From positions 1 to 11,077 of the forward strand of contig JACVQG010000018.1 in the NCBI GenBank assembly GCA_015661045.1: DNA of 11,077 nucleotides, in the 5' to 3' direction. Both the position numbers and the translations under genes were made by a program. Positions within the stretch are counted from its first letter, which is position 1. Each line of letters begins with the position of its first letter. Under the pieces are notes generated by a model that saw only the letters and a list, made by a program, of their open reading frames with translations, was not told the DNA's origin and searched no databases. Origin of the DNA: Dehalococcoidia bacterium (GTDB lineage Bacteria; Chloroflexota; Dehalococcoidia; JACVQG01). This document shows positions 6,344 through 11,077 of the stretch, piece by piece.

Positions 6344-6412
6344 TGAGCTATATTATAAGCAGGTTAATCCGGAAAAATAAATGGTACAAATAGTGTTTAA
6401 TAAAGGTTACGG

Positions 6413-6439
6413 GCGGTCGGGTTCTAAACCCGACCCTAC
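6413..6439 (-). repeat. REP-like palindrome, copy 3 (inverted, upstream of transposase)
   Basis: On the minus strand this reads GTAGGGTCGGG...GACCGC like the other two, with 9-base arms (6415-6423 and 6427-6435). Its opposite orientation to copies 1 and 2 gives the paired arrangement typical of REP units mobilised by RAYTs. No gene is seen in the surrounding 6344-6529. Confidence 0.88.
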
Positions 6440-6529
6440 AACGTGGTCTGCTCATAGCCGATTCCTTAAACAATTTATCGCATAACTTTGCCGCAAGCCT
6501 CCTCCATCCCTTTTTCAAAAAGAACGGAT

Positions 6530-6991
6530 TCAAGTGGTAGCAAGTCTCCGCACTAAAAGGCGGCCAGGTCTGACTTTATTACTACTCCAATCGAATTCAG
6601 CAAAATACCCCTGAAAAGAGCCATCGCCTTGAATCTCAAGAAAGCTGGCACCGTAGTCCACAATATGCGTATCCTTTGGCCTCCAGGTTGAGGTGATGAA
6701 ACGGCCATTGTACGTGGCATCGAACAAGAAGACTTGAGCCGGAACATTTTTAGTGTGGAATTCTCCATACATCCTTCCACCCCGTTGTTTTTTAATTTCA
6801 ATCACAGATATTTCTTCGATATCATCATCAAGATACTTCCAGTTGGATTCCCACCGCCCCCGCCAATCAGGATACTTCCCCAAGTGTACGAGTCTATCAA
6901 TCACAGGATTTGAACGTAATACAAAAGCTAGTACGCTTGCAGCAACTGTAGCAGTTGCACCAATCAGCGCTGCAATAATCTGTGAGTTCAT
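6530..6991 (-). CDS. Hypothetical membrane-anchored protein
   Basis: I do not recognise this family. The 153-residue product has a hydrophobic N-terminal segment (about 4-25, small residues and Val/Leu/Ile, no lipobox Cys), followed by R26 and a soluble part of roughly 120 residues. The soluble part is rich in aromatic beta-like strands: GRWESNWKY (45-53), MYGEFHTKN (74-82), YNGRFITSTWRPKD (94-107) and GYFAEFDWSSNKV (128-140). This alternation suggests a small beta-barrel or sandwich, possibly lipocalin-like. The gene looks real because ATG 6991 is preceded on its strand by GGAGGT about 6 bases away and the reading frame is uninterrupted. It stands alone between the transposase region and the dehydrogenase gene, all on the minus strand. 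The soluble part may face either side of the membrane. Confidence 0.7.
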   Translation of the reverse strand: MNSQIIAALIGATATVAASVLAFVLRSNPVIDRLVHLGKYPDWRGRWESNWKYLDDDIEEISVIEIKKQRGGRMYGEFHTKNVPAQVFLFDATYNGRFITSTWRPKDTHIVDYGASFLEIQGDGSFQGYFAEFDWSSNKVRPGRLLVRRLATT

Positions 6992-7079
6992 AAACGACCT
7001 CCATTTGGGTTAGCGTCATCTTGTCTTGGCGTAATACTAATAATGTGCGGCATCTTTTTTTATGACTGGGGAACCCCTT

Positions 7080-8177
7080 CTACATCACTATCGTTGCCCT
7101 GGTTACCTTGCCCTGGGCTGATAGCTCAAAGGCGGTGTTGATTTCCTCCAGCTTGAAGGGCTGGGACAGGATATTGCCAAAGGGGTATTTATCCTTGTTG
7201 CGCCGCAGGAAGCCCAGCGCACTGGAGAGCGCCCACGGCTCGTAGGTGCATACGCCAACGATGGTGCGGTTGCCCAGCACCACCGCCGAGGGGTCTATCT
7301 CTACATTCTGTCCGCCTCTGATGTTGCCTATCCACAGGTATTTCCCACCCATCCGAGTCATGCCTATGCCCTCGCGGGACACAGCGGGGATGCCGGTAAG
7401 CTCGGCAACAACATCGGCCCCTCTGCCTTTGGTGAGCTTTCTTAAGGCGCTAATCCGCTCCCGTGGAGTCGGGTTCTGGTTTATATCTATAATGTGGTCG
7501 GCGCCAAAGGCTTTGGCCAGCTTTATACGGTCGGGGTGCTGCTCTATTACAATAATGTTGCCTGCCCCCATCTCGCGAGCAACGGCGATGGCGTTGATGC
7601 CCAGCCCCCCCGCCCCCTGGATAACCACTGTATCCCCCACATTGATGCCTGTCTTGTGGAAGCCATATAGCACCTGGGATAGGGCGCAGTTGGCCGGCGC
7701 TGCCATGTCATCGGGGATTTCATCGGGTACTTTGTACACATACTGTCCGGGCTGGACATAGTAGTATTCGGCGAAGGCGCCTATGAAGTGGGGTGGGGGA
7801 GTCGATGTCTGCCCCAGCCGGGCCATGGTGTTCGGGCAGGCCTGGGGTTGGCCGTGAAGGCAGGCATAGCAGCGCCCGCAGGGGAAGAAATACAGGTAGG
7901 TAACCCGGTCGCCGACCTTGAGCGGCTCGCCGGCGGAATCGGTGGTGACTCCCGCCCCAAGCTCATATACTGTTCCCACCATCTCGTGGCCGATAATGCG
8001 GGGCTGGTCGGCGCCACCCCAGGGGAACTCGCCCTTCCAGACGTGGACATCGGAGCCGCAGATATTGGCGCGGTTGACTTTAACCAGGATCGAGCCCGGT
8101 CCTACCGGTGTCAGGGGGTACTCGACGATCTCCATCGGTATGCCTTTTTTGACGAAGACGGCAGCTTTGCCTTTCAT
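7080..8177 (-). CDS. Zinc-dependent medium-chain alcohol dehydrogenase
   Basis: The 365-residue protein is a medium-chain dehydrogenase (MDR) with both zinc sites. Catalytic site: C40 in NICGSDVH, H64-E65 in GHEMVG, and probably C164. Structural site: C100, C103, C106 and C114. The Rossmann motif GAGGLG is at 188-193 and the acidic E212 at the end of the next strand suggests NAD rather than NADP. The family oxidises secondary alcohols, polyols or threonine-type substrates; the true substrate is not readable. The frame runs open to 8270, but homology starts at MKGKAAVFVKKG (ATG 8177) and a good promoter lies at 8229-8257 inside the extension. An AAAGGAT at about 8185-8191 is the likely ribosome binding site. 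It is transcribed away from the acyl-CoA mutase gene, sharing its 441-base upstream region. Confidence 0.92.
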   Translation of the reverse strand: MKGKAAVFVKKGIPMEIVEYPLTPVGPGSILVKVNRANICGSDVHVWKGEFPWGGADQPRIIGHEMVGTVYELGAGVTTDSAGEPLKVGDRVTYLYFFPCGRCYACLHGQPQACPNTMARLGQTSTPPPHFIGAFAEYYYVQPGQYVYKVPDEIPDDMAAPANCALSQVLYGFHKTGINVGDTVVIQGAGGLGINAIAVAREMGAGNIIVIEQHPDRIKLAKAFGADHIIDINQNPTPRERISALRKLTKGRGADVVAELTGIPAVSREGIGMTRMGGKYLWIGNIRGGQNVEIDPSAVVLGNRTIVGVCTYEPWALSSALGFLRRNKDKYPFGNILSQPFKLEEINTAFELSAQGKVTRATIVM

Positions 8178-8228
8178 TGGTCTTATCCTTTCAATTCTGA
8201 ATGGGGGTATGTTCGGTAGATTGGTATC

Positions 8229-8257
8229 ATTATAGGAGAGGGAAGATGCGATTTCAA
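8229..8257 (-). promoter_or_regulatory. Sigma-70-like promoter for the dehydrogenase
   Basis: On the minus strand TTGAAA (8257-8252) is followed after exactly 17 bases by TATAAT (8234-8229). Transcription would begin near 8222, giving a leader of about 45 bases before ATG 8177. Confidence 0.75.
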
Positions 8258-8393
8258 TGGCAAAAGACATGAAAAATAACTATTCATTGGCTTTGCTTCG
8301 CTTGTTGGCTCTTTGCCAGGATACGAAATTCCCCTTGCCCCCCTTAGATGGTCATTGATTTATTATCATTACAGGTTAGGTATACCGTTTACC

Positions 8394-8494
8394 TGTCATT
8401 CTGAACGTAGTGAAGAATCTCTAATTCCTCGCTGCTATGGGGCATGTCGTTGCGGCGAGAGATTCTTCGGTCGCTGCGCTCCTTCAGAATGACA
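8394..8494. repeat. MITE-like interrupted inverted repeat
   Basis: Outer arms TGTCATTCTGAA (8394-8405) and TTCAGAATGACA (8483-8494) are perfect 12-base complements. Inner arms GAAGAATCTCT (8412-8422) and AGAGATTCTTC (8458-8468) are perfect 11-base complements. The centre of about 35 bases is unpaired or weakly paired. The terminal TGTCATTCTGA...TCAGAATGACA pattern resembles dispersed non-coding palindromes known from many bacterial genomes; no transposase is encoded. Only one copy is in this window. Confidence 0.85.
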
Positions 8495-8556
8495 TAATGT
8501 CACTCTATTCTGCTATAACCATGTAAAGGGAGCAAAGAAGTATTTACCCCGTGAAA

Positions 8557-8584
8557 TTGCTCAATAAAAATAAGGTGCTATAAT
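8557..8584 (+). promoter_or_regulatory. Possible promoter for the acyl-CoA mutase gene
   Basis: A perfect -10 TATAAT at 8579-8584 is preceded after 16 bases by TTGCTC (8557-8562), a weak -35. The leader would be about 28 bases and include the AGGGAGG ribosome binding site at 8606-8612. Confidence 0.5.
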
Positions 8585-8618
8585 AAGCCCAAGAAACGAA
8601 CTCCCAGGGAGGCGGCTT

Positions 8619-10274
8619 ATGGAAAACGAAGAACTTATTGCTCAAAAGAAACGCCAGTGGCTGGAGAAACATCGCATTAACCAGATTCCAAAGGCGAAAA
8701 GCGAGATAGGCTGCGATATCGAGCCTCTATATACTCCGGACGATGTCCGCCCGGATAACGACCTGGAGAACCTCGGTTTCCCTGGCGAATATCCCTTTAC
8801 GAGGGGGGCTTATCCTGCCATGTACCGCTACAATTTGTGGCAGATGCGCCCTTACTCCGGCTTCGGGACGGCTGAGGCCACCAACAAGCGCTGGAAGTAT
8901 CTTCTATCCCACGGCAGCAGCGGGATTATCTGGGCTTTCGACCTGCCCACTCACCTGGGGATGGACTCGGATGCCCCGGATGCCCGGCGCGAGGTCGGAC
9001 GCGTAGGCGTGGCCATAGATACCCTCAAGGATGTGGAGATTCTTTTCGATGGCATTCCTCTGGATAGAGCGGCCACTACCCTTCAGCTTATCTCCCTGGC
9101 GCCGGTAATGCTGGCCATGTATATTGCGGTGGCTGAGAAACAGGGCGTGCCCCTTTCCACGTTGCATGGCAATATCCCCAATGACCCTCTTATTGAATAT
9201 GTAAGCCGGGGTACCTGGATTTTCCCGCCCGGTCCGTCGGTCCGCTTCGCAGTTGACGCTATGGAGTACTGTATTCAGCATCTGCCGAAGTTCAGCCCGA
9301 TGGCCGTCCGCGGGGGCGTGCTCCGGGAGGGTGGAGCGGATATGGTGCAAGAGATTGCTTACTCCTTTGCTGTAGCTATGGTCTATATGGATGCATTGAT
9401 CAAGCGCGGCCATAGCCCTGATGAAGTGGCCTCCAGGGTTACTTATTATTTTGGAGTCGGAATAGAGTTTCTGGAGGAGGCGGCCTGTTTCCGGGGCGCC
9501 CGGCGGCTATGGGCTAAATTGATGAAGGAGAGATACGGGGTCAAAAGCGCATCGGGCCAGGCCCTTAAGTTCAGCGGCTCGGTCTATGCCAGCAGTTTCC
9601 GTGCACGGGAGCCTGAGATAAATCTGACTCGGGGGGCTTTCGGGCTGCTGGGGCTGGTGTTCGGGGGCACTCAAGGGGCTTTCCTGCCAGCCCTGGACGA
9701 GTCCTTCGCCTTACCTACGGAAAAGACGGCCCGCCTGGCCCTGCGCACCATGCAGGTCTGCGCCTATGAGACCGGCGTAACCAAGACGATTGACCCGCTG
9801 GCAGGTTCGTATTACATCGAGGCACTCACCGATAAAGCAGAGGCGCAGATAGCGAAACTGCTAGATGAGGTCGAAAAAACGGGAGGCGTCGTGCACTGGA
9901 TAGAGAAAGGGCATCTCCAGAGGAAATGCACCGATAATGCCTACCGTGTGGCCAAAGATGAGGAGTCAGGGGAGAAGGTGGTAGTAGCGGTCAACAAGTT
10001 CACTGGTGAGGAAGAGGGGCGTCCGTTTGAAATCCATAAAGCTGACCCGGAGGGAGTGCGCCGTCAGATTGAGCGTCTGAACCAGGTCAGGGTGGAACGG
10101 GATGGTGAAGAAGTGAAGAAGTGTCTGGAGGATTTGCGCCGGGCGGCTAAAGGCACAGAGAACCTGATGCCCTATCTGATTTCCGCTGTCAAAGCCTATG
10201 CCAGCGTGGGTGAAATTATAGAGACGCTGAAGCAGGAATTCGGCCTCTTCCGGGAGCCGGCGGGGGCTTTTTAA
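8619..10274 (+). CDS. Acyl-CoA mutase large subunit, methylmalonyl-CoA mutase-like, divergent
   Basis: The 551-residue product is the catalytic barrel of B12-dependent acyl-CoA mutases without the C-terminal B12-binding domain (no DxHxxG), so it would need a separate small subunit, which is not in this window. Family marks are FTRGAYPAMY (60-69), WAFDLPTHLGMDSD (105-118), VGVAIDTLKD (129-138), FALPTE (363-368) and IDPLAGSYYIE (391-401). Compared from memory with the Propionibacterium enzyme, the match is gap-free at an offset of 10: Tyr89 and Arg207, which hold the substrate carboxylate, are kept as Y79 and R197, but Gln197 is P187, Tyr243 is G233 and the active-site His244 is V234. The RTHSQTSG signature is also lost (residues near 317-325). 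The ribosome binding site AGGGAGG is 6 bases before ATG 8619. It is probably an acyl-CoA mutase with a different or altered reaction; calling it methylmalonyl-CoA mutase would overstate the evidence. Confidence 0.88.
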   Translation: MENEELIAQKKRQWLEKHRINQIPKAKSEIGCDIEPLYTPDDVRPDNDLENLGFPGEYPFTRGAYPAMYRYNLWQMRPYSGFGTAEATNKRWKYLLSHGSSGIIWAFDLPTHLGMDSDAPDARREVGRVGVAIDTLKDVEILFDGIPLDRAATTLQLISLAPVMLAMYIAVAEKQGVPLSTLHGNIPNDPLIEYVSRGTWIFPPGPSVRFAVDAMEYCIQHLPKFSPMAVRGGVLREGGADMVQEIAYSFAVAMVYMDALIKRGHSPDEVASRVTYYFGVGIEFLEEAACFRGARRLWAKLMKERYGVKSASGQALKFSGSVYASSFRAREPEINLTRGAFGLLGLVFGGTQGAFLPALDESFALPTEKTARLALRTMQVCAYETGVTKTIDPLAGSYYIEALTDKAEAQIAKLLDEVEKTGGVVHWIEKGHLQRKCTDNAYRVAKDEESGEKVVVAVNKFTGEEEGRPFEIHKADPEGVRRQIERLNQVRVERDGEEVKKCLEDLRRAAKGTENLMPYLISAVKAYASVGEIIETLKQEFGLFREPAGAF

Positions 10275-10738
10275 GCAGGTATAATCTCTAACAGGATAGA
10301 GCGAATGTAAGTCATCACTTCCTGGCCGGTTTGGTTAAAAGTTGTCTCTTTTATCCTGATGACTGCCCGTTTGGGGTCTTTGCCGGTCGGGCGGACATCC
10401 AGGATTTCGCTGTGAACGGTGATGGTATCGCCGGACTTCACTGGAGCCGTGAATCTCACTTCCTCCAGACCAAGCGCCGCAATCCTTCTCACTTTGTCGT
10501 TATCTATTACTTCAGCGATCCCGCTGCGGTTGGCCAGGCCGATTGCACAGGCCAGCACACATGCCCCGGCCAATATGCGCTCCCCGAAGGGAGTTTGCTT
10601 CATGTATTCCCTGTCGGAATGGATCCGGTCGGTAGTCCAGGTCAGATTAGTGAGCAGGGTGAAATCGCCTTCGCTGATAGTTCTCCCCTGGCTAATGAAT
10701 ACTTTTCCTATAGTGATGAGATTCTCCAAACTGGTCAT
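10271..10738 (-). CDS. MaoC-like hot-dog domain protein (acyl-CoA dehydratase family)
   Basis: The 155-residue protein is a single MaoC-type hot-dog domain, the fold of R-specific enoyl-CoA hydratases and related acyl-CoA dehydratases. It shows the N-terminal GRTISEGDF (18-26), the active-site stretch TTDRIHSDREYMKQTPFGER (35-54) followed by ILAG, and the C-terminal strands APVKSGDTITVHSEILDVRP (98-117). The His of the hydratase motif is present as H40, but the catalytic Asp that normally stands five residues earlier is T35. Hydratase activity is thus doubtful, though D37 could stand in. Its stop codon (10271-10273) overlaps that of the convergent mutase gene in TTAA. The ribosome binding site before ATG 10738 is weak. 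Proximity to the mutase suggests a related acyl-CoA pathway. Confidence 0.87.
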   Translation of the reverse strand: MTSLENLITIGKVFISQGRTISEGDFTLLTNLTWTTDRIHSDREYMKQTPFGERILAGACVLACAIGLANRSGIAEVIDNDKVRRIAALGLEEVRFTAPVKSGDTITVHSEILDVRPTGKDPKRAVIRIKETTFNQTGQEVMTYIRSILLEIIPA

Positions 10739-10773
10739 TTCTTGTCAACCAACTTCTCAATTTATAGAGGGTG

Positions 10774-10803
10774 GTGGGGGAAGGTTGCTACCTCTCCCCC
10801 CAC
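10774..10803. other. Strong G/C-rich hairpin
   Basis: The left arm 10774-10785 (G-run then AAGGT) pairs with the right arm 10790-10803 (ACCT then C-run) around a TGCT loop, with one or two bulged C. It lies 16 bases beyond the stop of the minus-strand fragment at 10819 and 36 bases upstream of the MaoC-like gene, so it may end transcription of the former. No T-run follows on either strand, so intrinsic termination is not shown. Confidence 0.45.
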
Positions 10804-10818
10804 ATAAAGTAAGAAAAT

Positions 10819-10989
10819 TTACTTAAAGGTTACCTGCCCCTTATCGTCATATTTAGCCGGTGAAACTAACCAGTTGGTAATGGGACGCCAGGTTTGTGCG
10901 TTATAGTCCATCTTCAAGATTCGGAACGTTGCTGACCCCTGGCGGCGGTTAGGCCCGAAGGTCTGAGGCACTCTTAACCCCAATACTGT
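10819..10989 (-). pseudogene. 3' fragment, probable ABC-type substrate-binding protein
   Basis: On the minus strand 56 codons end at TAA 10821-10819. The peptide contains RVPQTFGPNRRQGSATFRIL and then LKMDYNAQTWRPITNWL and YDDKGQVTFK. This resembles the C-terminal end of periplasmic amino-acid-type binding proteins of ABC transporters (Peripla_BP_6-like), where a final lobe strand is followed by K.D...TW.P.T.W and a short charged tail. In the same frame a TGA stands at 10992-10990 directly before the homologous part. Sequence beyond it, though open to the window edge, does not look like that family. The gene is therefore cut or frameshifted at its 5' side. Identity is from memory of the family and is moderate. 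Confidence 0.45.
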
Positions 10990-11077
10990 TCATTTAACTA
11001 TCCTAATGGTTGGCACCGTATTCCGGCAAGATGATCGGCTAGATTGGACTCGAATGGGATATTTGCTCATTTTGCGT
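10990..11077. other. Unassigned sequence at the window edge
   Basis: Beyond the break of the fragment no family is recognised. Open frames reach the edge on both strands: on plus from ATG 11006, with no ribosome binding site, and on minus through a basic, Ser- and Arg-rich stretch ending at TGA 10990. Neither can be supported as a gene from this window. Confidence 0.4.

Larger units (their letters stand above)
8178..8618. other. Divergent intergenic region, 441 bases without a gene
   Basis: This stretch separates the dehydrogenase (minus) and the mutase (plus). It holds a minus-strand promoter near 8229-8257, a 101-base inverted repeat at 8394-8494 and a possible plus-strand promoter near 8557-8584. 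No convincing reading frame was found between about 8260 and 8390. Confidence 0.7.

Noticed and set aside
5790..6439. The three palindromes as a CRISPR array
   Set aside because: Spacing is unequal (about 213 and 357 bases), one copy is inverted, and two lie within a coding gene.
6348..6533. Minus-strand frame of 61 codons upstream of the transposase
   Set aside because: It runs through the REP palindrome, has no recognisable family and no ribosome binding site.
7062..7079. GGGGAACCCC after the dehydrogenase as a terminator
   Set aside because: The loop is too small and no T-run follows on the coding strand.
7246..8235. Plus-strand frames opposite the dehydrogenase
   Set aside because: They mirror a well-supported Zn dehydrogenase and show no domain of their own.
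8178..8270. N-terminal extension of the dehydrogenase
   Set aside because: Family homology starts at MKGKAAVF, a ribosome site precedes ATG 8177, and a TTGAAA-N17-TATAAT promoter falls inside the extension.
8904..9413. Minus-strand frame opposite the mutase gene
   Set aside because: Antisense shadow with no recognisable motif.
11006..11077. Open plus-strand frame from ATG 11006 to the edge
   Set aside because: Only 24 codons, no ribosome binding site and no recognised family; it cannot be supported without the following sequence.

Overview
The window reads as a bacterial chromosome segment of medium G+C. Gene content (YceD-L32-FabK-FabD-FabG cluster, an acyl-CoA mutase large subunit, a medium-chain Zn dehydrogenase, a MaoC-like protein and REP-type palindromes with their transposase) and a mixture of TTG, GTG and probably CTG starts would fit an anaerobic Chloroflexota member such as Dehalococcoidia. 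This is an inference from gene style only; no rRNA or other marker is present, and a Firmicutes or deltaproteobacterial origin cannot be excluded.

Layout. (1) Positions 1-513: the tail of an upstream frame overlapping a VapC-like PIN toxin gene. (2) 514-4355: an upstream region with short repeats and a G-rich block, a perfect TTGACA-N17-TATAAT promoter, then yceD, rpmF, fabK, fabD and fabG, all on the plus strand, ended by a clear intrinsic terminator. The last three genes overlap or nearly overlap, and fabG appears to start at CTG. (3) 4385-5702: a second FabG-like SDR and a small GlcG/HbpS-type protein, separated by a palindrome and overlapping hairpins. (4) 5753-6991, minus strand: an IS200-like REP-associated tyrosine transposase with two copies of the palindrome inside its own coding frame and a third, inverted copy upstream, then a membrane-anchored protein of unknown function. 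(5) 7080-10738: a Zn-dependent dehydrogenase (minus) divergent from a large acyl-CoA mutase subunit (plus), with a 101-bp MITE-like inverted repeat between them, then a MaoC-like hot-dog protein (minus) whose stop overlaps the mutase stop. (6) 10739-11077: a strong hairpin and the 3' end of what looks like an ABC-type substrate-binding protein, cut off from any start.

How the genes work together. yceD-rpmF-fabKDG is a ribosome/fatty-acid-synthesis operon: malonyl loading (FabD), ketoacyl reduction (FabG) and enoyl reduction (FabK). The usual plsX, fabH, acpP and fabF partners are not in the window. The dehydrogenase, mutase and MaoC protein are plausibly a set for acyl-CoA metabolism, but they are not one operon and the substrate cannot be read from sequence. 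The mutase is the most unusual gene: it keeps the residues that bind the substrate carboxylate in methylmalonyl-CoA mutase but lacks the active-site His and Gln, and its B12-binding partner subunit is not in the window.
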